Below, piece by piece: positions 40,801-47,672 of a DNA stretch of 64,000 nt (positions are counted from its first letter, which is position 1; every line of letters begins with the position of its first letter). The stretch lies in NCBI RefSeq assembly GCF_026151205.1, contig NC_087079.1:16672945-16736944 (forward strand). The letters run 5' to 3'. Under the pieces are notes generated by a model. It was not told where the DNA came from and did no database searches. It saw only the letters and a program-made list of their open reading frames with translations. The translations under genes were made by a program, and so were the position numbers. Source of the stretch: Bolinopsis microptera (taxonomy: Eukaryota > Ctenophora > Tentaculata > Lobata > Bolinopsidae).

Positions 40801-43588
40801 ATTCTATCGCGACTTTAACGCAACTGAGGTTAAGTGTTTTCTGCTTGAGTGACGCGATTTCGTACGTCAGGCAGGCTAAACAGGTCGTTATTCTCCGTTA
40901 TCAGTCAAAAAGCTTTGTCAAGTTAGAGATTAGAGAATCATGATCACTTTGATAAACGAGAATATTCCAAACGAATGTTTAATAAACCTCAATGTATTAC
41001 AAGCTCGCGTCAGGATCATGACGATAATGGGACTGATTTTCAAGAACAAGACGGCAGAGCCAACCGACTTTACTGACATAGCTCTAGGTAATAGTTAGCA
41101 TATGTTTGAAGTGAGGGTCTTAAAAAGGTACTTTAACCAGACTTATAGAAGTAAGTCTATTGGCAGTCACGTATCCCCCCCCGCCCCCCCCCCAACTCCC
41201 ACCCCAACTCCCACCCCCCCCCCCCAACTCCCACCCCAACTCCCACCCCCCCCAACTCACGTACCCCCCCCCCCAACTCCCACCCCAACTCCCACCCCCC
41301 CCAACTCCCACCCCAACTCCCACCCCCCCCCCAACTCACGTACCCCCCCCCCAACTCCCACCCAAACTCCCACCCCCCCCAAACTCCCACCCCAACTCCC
41401 ACCCCCCCCCCCCCCAACTCACGTACCCCCCCCCCAACTCCCACCCCAACTCCCACCCCCCCCCCCAACTCACGTACCCCCCCCCCCCCAACTCCCACCC
41501 CAACTCCCACCCCCCCCCCCCCCCCCCCCCAACTCACGTACCCCCCCCCCAACTCACGTACCCCCCCCCCCCCCAAACTCCCACCCCAACTCCCCCCCCC
41601 CCCCCCCCCCCCAACTCCCGAGAGACCCTGCCCCAGTTCCCACCCTAGTTTAATCTTGCACCTTCAGTTGTTGAGCTGTCGTCGTACAGGGGTCTGATGC
41701 TAACAACCAACTCCTTAGTGGTCAACCTGCAAAATAAATTAGTAAAATTTCATAGAGATCATATTTACTGAAATCAATGAAGGTGTTTAGCATTCGCCAT
41801 GTAATGTATTACTATTATATAATTTAAAATCAACACAACATACTGTAAAATTAATACATAGAACCAAAGGGACAAGCAATATTCAAAGATTGCCAATCTC
41901 ATTTCAACATTGTGTTTCCATCGCCTGAAAACACACGTACCATTCAAAACAGCCAGAGTCAGCTGAGAGGGTGAAGTTAGTGTGCAAAGTGTGCGGGATG
42001 TGTAGCGGTAACAGTACGTTGGGTACGTTTAGGGTAAAAGGGTTGGTAGCAGGAAGGAGATGGAGAAGAAGAAGGAGGGGCCATATTGTCAACTTTAACA
42101 TCTGTGTTTAGAATTTAGAAATTAAAATGATCATGAGAAATATCAAATTAAACAAATGTAACCCACATAACATGTAATATTAAATAATTATCTTGTGTAT
42201 AGAGTAATTTGATAATTTTGACGATAACTGCTTTTGTGAGGAAAAGAGCATTATTGCTGAACTAACAGAGTATTTTATTTCAGTTACGGAGCCAAAGTCG
42301 GAGCCCTCTTCACCAGTCAAGTCAGTACACGAACAAAGTGACTTTACAGAGTTTGCAAAGGTTGTCTACAGACGGCTCAAGGTCTACCGTGGAATCTACA
42401 TTTTCTACTCAATCATTACGTTTATGCTCGGACTCCCCGTCATGGTTACTGGGTTCAAAAAACAGTTTTTCAGTGGAGATGTTGAGTATCAGATCCTGGA
42501 TTGTCCGCACTATTTGGGGATTGTATCTATTTTATCCTGCTTTATTTCCTTGTGGACAGCACTTAAAAACCAGATAGTTATCTGTGTGCTGACATTATTG
42601 ACGGGGCTAGTAACTGTTATATCAGCCATGATCGTCCTGGTAACAAGTGCTCTGGATTTAAGTGCCACGCCCTTCGAGGATGTCTCTTCAACTGATCCGA
42701 CAAAACACCTCAATCAACAGACTCACGTAGTGTTTATATTCAGTATTGGCTTGCTCATAGCCTCCCTTGCTATTGTAATCACAACTATGTCTCACTTGTC
42801 AGCACGACGAGTAAAACGAGTGAAATGTGACACGCCCATCAAGGTTAGCTTGCCAACTGTTGATGAGCGCAAGGAAGACCACAATGACACGGAGCTGTTA
42901 CAACCTCGAGGCCATAGATACTCATTTGCTTCTACTATTTCATCACTTATAAAACACGAACTTAAAGACAATAAAAACATGACTACTGATACAAAAGACA
43001 GACTAAAAAAGACTCTTTCATGTCCGTCCGAGACCAGCAATAAAAATGCTCCAGAATATGTGGGCATTATTGTGAGTGATAGACCGAGGAAGAGTACTCA
43101 TTCTCTTCCAGTTGATCGGTCTGAGTACAATGATGATATACTGGACAGATGGAGACGGGCCTCATTCCTAACAAAGTATTATAAATCTAATGGAGAGGTA
43201 TATAATGTAGCTAATTTTATTAATTTCAACTTTATTAATTTTATTAAGTAATTAGGTAATTAAGTAATTAAGTAATTATTTATCAATTTTATTAAGTTCA
43301 CTGTGATGTCCTTTGCAATCAATATTAATTGTTTCAGTTAGAATTACTTGCAACAAGCACATGTGACTTTGTGCACAATTTCGTATTTTAACTCCCAATT
43401 GAAAGCTATGTTGTGATTATATTCGATATTTCTTCATGAATAAATGATTAAGCTAAAGCTAAGGTTAGAATTAACACAGCCTAAATATAAAATTACCCTT
43501 TCTTTGTTTTCAGACAAGTAACGGGACAGCTGAGGAAGGATCAAGTGCCAGTGTGTCTGATATACATGCACACGAAAGTTCGGTATAG
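4858..43588 (+). CDS. Four-transmembrane protein, eight exons, family unknown
   Basis: Exons: 4858-4934, 5680-5780, 7497-7571, 7691-7767, 8943-9064, 33826-33860, 42284-43197, 43514-43588. Every junction is AG/GT and the phases agree throughout, giving about 491 residues from ATG to TAG. The N-terminal 160 residues are hydrophilic and Ser-rich (exon 2 has SSQSTFSVQSLSS). Exon 3 reads ERITSGAQQIGVALKETG, possibly amphipathic, and exon 5 begins YWFGEVACTEARAF. Exon 7 holds four hydrophobic segments at about residues 200-220, 239-256, 260-284 and 310-331, with short loops. A polar, basic and Ser/Thr-rich tail of about 160 residues follows. The layout resembles tetraspan/MS4A-like proteins, but I recognise no family motif. 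Introns 5 (24.8 kb) and 6 (8.4 kb), and intron 1, contain the exons of NUP210 on the other strand. The short 35-nt exon 6 rests on acceptor, donor and phase only. Confidence 0.75.
5087..42101 (-). CDS. NUP210: Nuclear pore membrane glycoprotein 210, N-terminal two thirds (34 exons)
   Basis: This is the lumenal ring component of the nuclear pore. Exons in transcript order: 42101-41941, 41726-41662, 38916-38836, 35816-35756, 35569-35499, 33507-33356, 33109-33023, 24930-24798, 24663-24587, 24422-24305, 23259-23141, 23089-23048, 22859-22727, 22442-22319, 22179-22020, 21879-21763, 21518-21416, 21055-20891, 20530-20352, 20215-20060, 19715-19597, 16056-15902, 15795-15706, 12933-12830, 12639-12569, 12224-12114, 11217-11095, 10945-10795, 10487-10391, 10248-10172, 10026-9927, 9684-9581, 5523-5380, 5246-5087. 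All phases agree, giving about 1,303 codons. Exon 1 has a Leu-rich signal peptide, then LNVPNVLLP..NFTLSADSGCFEW as in gp210. Exon 8 has ENLLLNPPYDV, exon 18 IAAYLPLK, exon 19 GGPGPW and VTC..LGEQ, and exon 28 ITVFPPLLLSPS, all colinear with the vertebrate protein. Vertebrate NUP210 has about 1,890 residues, so the C-terminal third and its TM anchor are missing here, probably off the left edge. Confidence 0.93.
5781..7496 (+). other. Intron 2 of the four-TM gene hosting a nested gene
   Basis: It is bounded by donor GTAAGT after 5780 and acceptor TAATAG before 7497. The single-exon minus-strand gene at 5961-6977 lies entirely inside it. The same stretch is also inside intron 32 of NUP210 (5524-9580). 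Confidence 0.7.
5961..6977 (-). CDS. Intronless 338-residue protein with N-terminal lipidation signal, nested gene
   Basis: This is the longest uninterrupted frame in the window. It starts at an ATG in good context (AAGATGG) and ends with TGA. The protein begins MGCGFSVPN: Gly2 with a small residue at position 6 fits N-myristoylation, and Cys3 fits adjacent palmitoylation, so it is probably attached to the inner face of a membrane. The remainder is polar, rich in Ser, Pro, Glu and Asn, without a membrane segment. It has the composition of a largely disordered adaptor, with acidic patches near residues 50-65 and a Gln/Glu-rich stretch near residue 275. I recognise no domain. It lies inside introns of both larger genes, on the NUP210 strand. 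A retrocopy origin would explain the absence of introns, but I see no poly-A tail or flanking direct repeats. Confidence 0.7.
   Translation of the reverse strand: MGCGFSVPNPVIPDVKLSNPFSSSSHYQNLYDELKTDVISLSAFVVDSKSESSSVDLCDIELEAEMRPLIPRSEREPAKYSTDFKRYRYPVYCFQYETVSCFYPPVHVVNTPEERELPSMYPPPLTLMEKTVANSSYLSRYDSNEPTLSHIAPTDSLELMAADNKALTKSVLSGKILPPLIPTFLPSSISSVAEENASELEGNDSQLMIAQTRSMLSISPSAPSIDPINELGHKIAENLMILRTATNENLKQKTTKREVVPVINDFISNLLSNSQHHLQQEKECRTTISMVELFENETQTKSQCGFNSPHHDCVSDLNGMQRFELLNKNFVNQMIAGH
7832..8544. mobile_element. Poly-G/poly-C bounded palindromic element B
   Basis: It begins with 21 G then CAACCATATTAAAG and ends TTTAATATGGTTGG then 22 C. Each end carries its own hairpin-like block of ATATTAAAGTATATTAAAA, a CCCGATTTTGACCCGGGG centre and the inverted ATACTTTAATAT. 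The left block is 7853-7955 and the right block about 8440-8520. The middle (about 7960-8435) is AT-rich with no convincing gene. ATTTAT flanks both sides (7826-7831 and 8545-8550). It lies in intron 4 of the four-TM gene and intron 32 of NUP210. Confidence 0.65.
10705..10783. repeat. 13-bp tandem repeat beside NUP210 exon 28
   Basis: Unit ACTAGACGAACAA, about six copies, ending about 12 bp from the exon 28 donor (exon end at 10795). Confidence 0.85.
11981..12089. mobile_element. Tc1/mariner-type MITE
   Basis: A 109-bp element with essentially perfect inverted arms of about 44 bp starting CAGGGTGTTTCAAAAATAAT, separated by a short loop. TA flanks both ends (11979-11980 and 12090-12091), the target-site signature of the mariner superfamily. 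It has no coding capacity. It lies in intron 26 of NUP210, with its edge 24 bp from the exon 26 donor. Confidence 0.85.
12951..15530. repeat. 2.6-kb minisatellite with higher-order duplication (NUP210 intron 23)
   Basis: Built from variants TGGTGTTACACTCTGATACA and GGGTGTTACA or GTGATACA in changing order. Blocks starting at about 13000 and 13698 recur almost unchanged at about 13978 and 14626, so a segment of nearly 1 kb has been duplicated. The array starts about 18 bp from the exon 24 acceptor and fills most of the intron between exons 23 (15706) and 24 (12933). It keeps long frames open on both strands, which are artefacts. Confidence 0.95.
16057..19413. repeat. 88-bp minisatellite made from the acceptor half of NUP210 exon 22, about 38 copies
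   Basis: Period 88 bp (GTCAACC at 16051, 16139, 16227 and so on). On the minus strand each unit is the first 69 nt of exon 22 (starting GTTGACAGTAGACG) followed by about 19 nt ending ACTCTCAG, which is the exon's acceptor. The exon itself (16056-15902) is simply the last unit, continuing into unique coding sequence. Units differ by a few substitutions and single-base indels. The array lies in the intron between exons 21 and 22. Confidence 0.95.
19922..20058. mobile_element. hAT-type MITE copy 1, inserted across the NUP210 exon 20 donor
   Basis: The inverted ends are CAGGGACAAAAGGA..TTCGC and GCGAT..TTCCTTTTGTCCTTG. An exact 8-bp duplication CCTGGTCA flanks it (19914-19921 and 20059-20066); eight bases is typical of hAT elements. 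It is related to the copies at 20619 and 22472. On the minus strand the duplication is TGACCAGG, which spans the exon 20 end (CAG) and the first base of the intron. Confidence 0.9.
20052..20066 (-). other. GC-type 5' splice site created by MITE insertion (NUP210 exon 20)
   Basis: Reading minus: the exon ends GACCAG, then GCAAGG. The G comes from the duplicated target and the C from the element's first base. The original donor CAG|GTGAAT survives on the far side of the element at 19915/19914. Using it would include the element in the message, and the frame then meets a stop inside the element. CAG|GCAAG matches the consensus of natural GC-AG introns. Skipping from this GC donor to exon 21 (19715) keeps phase 0 and the protein alignment. 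This is inferred, not proven by transcripts. Confidence 0.75.
20619..20767. mobile_element. hAT-type MITE copy 2
   Basis: A 149-bp element with CAGGGACAAAAGGAAATCGC at one end and its inverse at the other. The exact 8-bp target duplication is ATATGTAT (20611-20618 and 20768-20775). It lies in NUP210 intron 18 and has no coding capacity. Confidence 0.9.
21614..21726. mobile_element. Poly-G/poly-C bounded palindromic element C
   Basis: 14 G then CAACGCCCCAAAAGGCCCC, mirrored at the right end as GGGGCCTTTTGGGGCGTTG then about 15 C. The interior is short. TAATCTA flanks both ends (21607-21613 and 21727-21733). It lies in NUP210 intron 16. Confidence 0.7.
22472..22620. mobile_element. hAT-type MITE copy 3
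   Basis: 149 bp, with the same terminal inverted repeats as the copies at 19922 and 20619. Flanks ATTGCCAT (22464-22471) and GTTGCCAT (22621-22628) match at seven of eight positions. It lies in NUP210 intron 13. Confidence 0.88.
23090..23140 (-). other. NUP210: 51-nt NUP210 intron formed by tandem duplication
   Basis: Exon 11 ends ATCAGAATAAAG and exon 12 begins GTTAATGTATCTGAT. The intron starts GTTAACTTATCTGAT and ends GTGAGAATAAAG. Thus AGAATAAAGGTTAA..TATCTGAT occurs twice and splicing joins the AG of copy one to the GT of copy two. Read unspliced, the frame stops at TAG inside the copy. The spliced product reads NTDNIRIK-VNVSDQ, matching the position of NIRI in vertebrate gp210. An alternative acceptor (TTTAATTTAG, 33-nt intron) would also stay in frame and insert six residues. 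Confidence 0.75.
23546..23625. mobile_element. Fragment related to the inverted repeat at 4141
   Basis: Begins CAATTCGGTAATCTGTCGAT and continues with GGTTAAGGCACGG-like motifs as in the interior of the 4141 element. The second arm is missing. Confidence 0.5.
23689..24345. repeat. Seven-copy repeat carrying the end and donor of NUP210 exon 10
   Basis: A block of about 48 bp (ACTTACAGAGAGCTGTAGGG through GTGGTGTGAGG) recurs at about 23783, 23869, 23954, 24041, 24138, 24225 and 24299, separated by variable numbers of an 11-bp TTTAGTAACCG unit. On minus each block is the last 40 nt of exon 10 (..CCCCCTACAGCTCTCT) plus the donor GTAAGTTAC. Only the copy at 24299-24345 is joined to the rest of the exon. 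Confidence 0.95.
24960..25036. repeat. 21-bp tandem repeat containing CACGTG and TGACGTCA
   Basis: Four copies of a unit around GTCACGTGACGTCATAATGT, which fuses a palindromic E-box to a cAMP-response-element palindrome. It lies in intron 7 of NUP210, about 30 bp before the exon 8 acceptor. Confidence 0.85.
26466..26810 (+). CDS. Possible small ORF or exon, function unknown
   Basis: 114 codons with protein-like composition in the C-terminal two thirds (WVKDIFRQPNSIKIEIDISI, then a Pro/Asp/Lys-rich tail). A CTCTAG acceptor-like site lies at about 26565 and AATG|GTAATG at the end could be a donor. Neither phase fits as a cassette between exons 5 and 6 of the surrounding four-TM gene. It may be a nested gene, a degenerate element or chance. 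Confidence 0.25.
   Translation: MNLLYCVVSKKSTTFPLTKKHNHDNTLSLIVCSRKLPIPWVKDIFRQPNSIKIEIDISIDNPAEPKSSDDQPIIQDMPEHVRGPTHRVTSNKLKSTGSPLRISIKLQPPHNGNV
28181..28307. repeat. 14-bp tandem repeat, nine copies
   Basis: Unit GTACCTACTACTGA, nearly perfect, in the shared intron. Confidence 0.95.
34384..34520 (+). repeat. GC-rich dispersed repeat, copy 1
   Basis: Contains GACGATGTCAATTCATGG, CAGCTCGGCGCGGCACAG, TCTCGCCGATCTAGCC and CATCGCGCTACAAG in order. The same order is found at about 49690-49820 and, inverted, at about 49190-49300. It stands out from the AT-rich intron around it. Confidence 0.65.
34664..34780 (+). repeat. Long poly-C tracts
   Basis: A shorter C run near 34664-34676 and a run of about 30 C at 34751-34780. 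There is no matching poly-G side, so I do not class this with the poly-G/poly-C elements. Confidence 0.7.
35756..36115 (-). repeat. NUP210: Triplicated NUP210 exon 4
   Basis: Three 61-nt copies of exon 4 lie at 35756-35816, 35902-35962 and 36055-36115, separated by TATAGTGTATAATG-type repeats. Only the 35756 copy is followed by a GT donor (ATCAG|GTATTA). The other two continue AGGACTACATCATAA, which lacks a donor and reads into a stop. They differ from the functional copy by one synonymous change (GCT for GCA). All three keep an acceptor-like CAG in front. Confidence 0.95.
37841..37888. mobile_element. Short poly-G/poly-C bounded insertion D
   Basis: 14 G, then GAGAAATCAGGGTGAA, then 19 C. 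It is flanked by TTAA on both sides, extending to CCTTAA if terminal C are counted. It lacks the CAAC motif of elements A to C, so membership in the same group is uncertain. Confidence 0.4.
38320..38398. repeat. CACGTG-containing 11-bp tandem repeat
   Basis: Unit ACACGTGCACA, about seven copies, one with GTGTAC instead of GTGCAC. Each unit holds an E-box palindrome. It lies about 440 bp downstream of nothing recognised and 440 bp from NUP210 exon 3. Confidence 0.9.
38678..38753. mobile_element. Perfect hairpin element (76 bp)
   Basis: Arms TAATCCTGGACCAGGCAAAA..GTGA and their inverse are almost perfectly complementary over about 35 nt with a very short loop. This is a MITE-like or foldback structure 83 bp from the NUP210 exon 3 donor. 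I saw no clear target duplication. Confidence 0.8.
39909..40010. repeat. 15-bp AT-rich tandem repeat
   Basis: Unit TAGTAGTATATAATA, about six copies, degenerating at the right end. It is in NUP210 intron 2. Confidence 0.85.
41176..41613 (+). repeat. Extreme C-rich array with ACTCACGTAC units
   Basis: About 440 bp of CCCCAACTCCCACC and CCCCCAACTCACGTACC units with C runs up to 20. The minus strand is correspondingly G-rich, able to form G-quadruplexes, and is the strand transcribed as NUP210 intron 2, ending 49 bp downstream of exon 2. Open Pro/Thr frames across it are artefacts. Confidence 0.95.
42102..42283 (-). promoter_or_regulatory. Probable NUP210 5' region overlapping the four-TM gene
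   Basis: Only 182 bp separate the NUP210 ATG from exon 7 of the antisense gene. The NUP210 leader and promoter must therefore sit in the last part of that intron or over its coding exon. I see no diagnostic core promoter motif. Confidence 0.4.
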
Positions 43589-43771
43589 CAGTAAAAAGAG
43601 TGCAGATTACAAAGTTACAAGCAAACTACTGAGATGAGAACATGACTATGATAATAATACTTTTCCATTTTGATGATTTGAATAATGAGTTAATTCACCA
43701 GTTTTTATAATGTTATTCTGATAGTTTTATTCCGCAAGTATCTTCTTACAAACAACAATAGTCAAAGTCTA

Positions 43772-43777
43772 AATAAA
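43772..43777 (+). terminator. Polyadenylation signal of the four-TM gene
   Basis: AATAAA 184 nt after the TAG stop at 43586-43588. It is the first such hexamer I see downstream. Confidence 0.6.
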
Positions 43778-44434
43778 ACAATTTACTTCCATTATAATAT
43801 CTGAGTGTAATACTAAATGGGTGATAGTTACACAGTAACCCAAGTCTTGGTGGTAATGAAAAATCTGAACTTTGGCAATTGATATATTTGAATACCAATT
43901 AGTTATTATTATTATAATTGTCTCAGTTTAAAAACATCTTGATCAACCGGATTAAAAATCTGCAAATTCTAGAATGCAAGTAAAGAATTGGAATCTTAGA
44001 AAATGTCTGTTAAACTTGAATGTTTGTTAAAGTAGGAAAGTTGATTCAGCACAATATATCAAGTTTATTAACAGTTTTGCATACTCATGATTAGAAGGAA
44101 ATAAGAATCATCCTAATTTCAAATATTTTCTACAATGATATCATTGATGTAAAACATCAGTTGAAGATATGTCGAAAAATTAAGATTGGAAAAATTTATG
44201 GATCGAGATTTAGCAGAGTTGTGGTCTTTTCAATTAAATAGTGTGGCGGTCAAAAAGGGGGAAATGTGTCAATTAGTTGGTTTCAGAGACCAAGTTCATC
44301 TGAAAGCAATTGCCTTGATCAACTGCAAAAAATGCTTTAAAAATATTGATTCAATTCAAATATCATAAACACAATTATTTAAAATTTGGCGGTTTTTCAT
44401 AAACTGCCATGCCATAGTGTATTCAACTTAATGA

Positions 44435-44803
44435 CTATTCATTGCTGTGTAGGGCACTCTGAATTGAGATAAGGTTGTCCAAGTTCATTGGAGGAGGCTT
44501 TGAATCCCATCCCCAAGATGTAATCTGGTCAAATGAATGAGTTACATGAAATTCCTCTTCCTCTGTGTCAGTAGTTGTTTTTGATTTGTTGAGAACTATT
44601 CCCCTGTATCCTTCAGGAAGAGATGATACGGTGCTTTGCAGTTGTCTCCCTCTGAAACTGGAGGTGCCGTCTGGGGCAACTATAAACAAATCAGAGATTC
44701 TTGCCTCTCCAGTGTGTTCTATTGTGCAGGGTAATTTATGAACTTTGGAAGGTTCTGATATTGTCAACTTTGATTCATCATACTTAACCGGAACAGAATC
44801 CAT
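44435..44803 (-). CDS. RNASEH2C: Ribonuclease H2 subunit C
   Basis: Single coding exon of 122 residues starting MDSVPVKYDESK. RNase H2C is a non-catalytic subunit of the trimeric enzyme that removes ribonucleotides from DNA and degrades RNA:DNA hybrids. Landmarks in family order are HKLPCTIEHTG near residue 20, SFRGRQLQSTVSSLPEGYRG in the middle, then FDQITSWGWDSKP and a C-terminal LDNLISIQSALH. The human protein has 164 residues and yeast about 110, so the length is normal. An upstream in-frame extension exists but does not resemble the family. A TTTCTCAG just before the start could be an acceptor for an intron in the 5' leader. The gene converges with the four-TM gene, leaving about 850 bp between stops. 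Confidence 0.88.
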   Translation of the reverse strand: MDSVPVKYDESKLTISEPSKVHKLPCTIEHTGEARISDLFIVAPDGTSSFRGRQLQSTVSSLPEGYRGIVLNKSKTTTDTEEEEFHVTHSFDQITSWGWDSKPPPMNLDNLISIQSALHSNE

Positions 44804-45009
44804 TATAAACCTGAGAAATACAGTGTGAGAAGTACGACAAGAATAATATTGAAACAACCAATACAGGGGTATTATATTTAAGAAGGGATCGCCCATATTA
44901 TATCGGCCAGTGGTGATACGTACCTGTGTGCTGCAACCCCCGCAAATTTTTTTCTCTGCCCCAAAATTGTATTTTGCTTCCCCCAGCCCTGGAAGCAAAA
45001 GCAAAAAAG

Positions 45010-47340
45010 AGGGGGCGGTCGTTTCGCCACTGCAGTCTACTGCACAAGCGAATTAGTTTTGAAAAGATTTGTTATTTCCACACAATCTGGTGTGTAGAAT
45101 GTTAACAGAGGGAAGGGCCAGAAATTGCAAAAAATCTTGCTAAAGTAGTATGTAAAAGATCCATAGTGAGTAGTGGCTAACACTTGCAACTAGACCTGAA
45201 GAAATAGAGCTAAAAAACCACCATGTGGTCAAATGGATGGCAGATGCCGTTTATGTTAAGAGACCGGCCCTAAAAAATGGGACACTGCTATATCAATCTT
45301 CTCTGTCAAATTGGTTTGGACTTTGGCTGATCATTGGATCTGGTACACAAACAATTTCACAGAATTTACTACCCTGAATGATGCACCAAGATAGCAAGTC
45401 CTCAGTCATCTGATGTGGTTAATGCCATTCGAGGGGCTGAGACCATTTAAAAATAGTCTGAGTTTAAAATGGGGTGATTCAGTCAAAGACTTGATCGAGT
45501 GACAAAAACACGTTTCCAATGAAACAAGAAATTTTTCAGTGAAACAAGAAATTTAATTTTAGCACATTTTTACAGAATAAAAAGATGTAAAACAATTCAT
45601 AAAATATAATGCTCATTTGGTGTATGACTTTTTGTCCTTGACTGCTAGTTTGGTTTTGAAAGGACAGGTAACTAACGGGGCAAGGAATGCGCGTGCCTGG
45701 AAGCTTTTGCACACACCGAAACGCTAGTTCAGTTAAGTTTTTAGAGACGAGGCTCTAATTAGGACTAGAAGAAAAATTGTTAGCAGACATTAGGGGTTCT
45801 GTTTATAGTTGTTACTATAGGTTGCAGTCTTGTTGTGACAGAAAGTCTACACTATATAATATGCTTAAGTTTAAATTTTGTAGTTTGAGGATATAAAATG
45901 CAACTTTAAGATTGATTTTGGAGGGCTGGTGAAAAATTATGGTCTTTGTATCAATGGTTATAATAAGCTATAAATATCTTAAACTATACAGTGCTGATTA
46001 AAAATTTCTTTATACTTCATTCTCAAATTAAATTTTAAAAATTTAAAAATATACATTCATTTTATTAAATCTTTCTCACACATACTTTACTCACAGGACA
46101 AGACTTGGAAAACAGTAGACTAGGGTAATTTAATTTAGATATGTGTGACCAGCCAGTTATAATGTTTGGAAAATAACATTTGCGCATTCAAAATCTTTTA
46201 TGGTCCAATCAAGCAGGGCATGCTTATGTTGATTAGCTAATAGCACGTTTTAGCTTACCTCGCAAGCACATTACACTAGTAGTAAAGTCAGTCATTCTGA
46301 ACTTTGGGGTTAAAATGTTAAAAATTTTGGTTGATCTAGTGTTGTGATTGTCAGGTGGGTCTGCCTGACAGATTAGAAGGCAGGGTTTCCTTGACGAACA
46401 TGTGTAACCCTCATGTAGGGATATTGGAGCACAGAATTTCATTATCTTGTAGAGCTCGAGGTAACTGTGGTATGTATAGAGATTTTTTATGGCTAGAATA
46501 TCATTATGCTTGAATATTGGTTTGGTGTGCTCTTTTATGAAAAAATGTTGGTCAAGTTTCTGGTGTCCTATAGGCCTAGTACGTGCACAAGTCTTAAACT
46601 TATCAAGGTACGCCAGCCTATCGCCAAATAGTACTCTGAGACAGTACTTCTGAGCAGTAAATAATGAGCTTATACGTTGCTTCGCTGCCCCACCCCATAC
46701 AGATATACAGTAGCAAAGATGTGATTCGAACAGTTTCCATTACGTTTTACCAATACCCTCTACACTCTAACACGCAATTTGTTTACATTTTGTTCGACAA
46801 TTATGCGAGGTAGCCAAAGTGCAAAGTGCAAAGGTTGCGTGTACATTAGACTACTGTACGTAACTAGCTAAAGAGGGATGCAAATTGGCACACATATTGT
46901 GAGACAATTACTCTGATCTAACGCTCGATTCACAAATTTTAAATTCATTCGATGTTATTTGCTATAGAATGTATAGTAGAAAGGTATAACGAATTAATCA
47001 TTCTACACTTAACTTTTTATAAACAGGTTCTCTAGGTGGCCCTGAAAGACCATTTAAAACCCTAACACTCGAATCATAACAACGACATTTGGATGTTATG
47101 TCAGCTGATGTTGGAGGACACCGCTGCTTCTAATTTTAAATCTATCACATATCATTTGACAGCAACCATAAAATGTCAATACAAATTTTGTTGCTACACG
47201 TACGTTGTATTAGGGGTTGACCATTGTTAATGATCTGGCCCGGCGCGCGCTACTTCGTAGCACTTGCCACTAACATTTCGAGAAGAAAGCTGAAAGCGGC
47301 GCGCGCTACTTCGAAATTTAGACGGGTAACATCCGTCAAT
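45010..47340. other. No gene recognised
   Basis: AT-rich intergenic sequence upstream of RNASEH2C. The short frames are without splice or family support. A direct duplication GAAACAAGAAATTT occurs near 45520-45555. Confidence 0.5.
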
Positions 47341-47578
47341 ATTAGGGGGTGCACGATAAAATAAACTTGCTTGGATTTTCAAAATTTTTGTACCATTTTT
47401 TTCTAGAGACTGTGCGAATTTTCACAGTACCAAATTTGTTATACCTTTTTGGAATGATCAGTAAGTTTCGCCTATTTGATGGTGCACGGCTTTTGGAGCA
47501 AAATTGGCTCTTACTAATTCGCTCGCCCAAAAATTTCACGTGACTTTGGTTTTTTTGGTTTTGCAGCCGTACAAAACG

Positions 47579-47672
47579 GTTTTACATAAACCCTCATCCC
47601 AATCCTAACCCTAACCATAACCCCGAAGCTAACCATAACCCTTACCACAACCCTAACCCTAACCCGGGCCCT
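47579..47672 (+). repeat. Interstitial telomere-like repeat (CCCTAA orientation)
   Basis: Degenerate AACCCTAACCCTAACC with CCATAACC and CCAATCC variants. It matches the animal TTAGGG telomere motif on the minus strand. Confidence 0.75.

Noticed and set aside
41102-41653. Pro-rich 160-180 codon frames and Gly-rich antisense frames
   Set aside because: Translation of a low-complexity poly-C array in an intron, not a collagen- or extensin-like gene.
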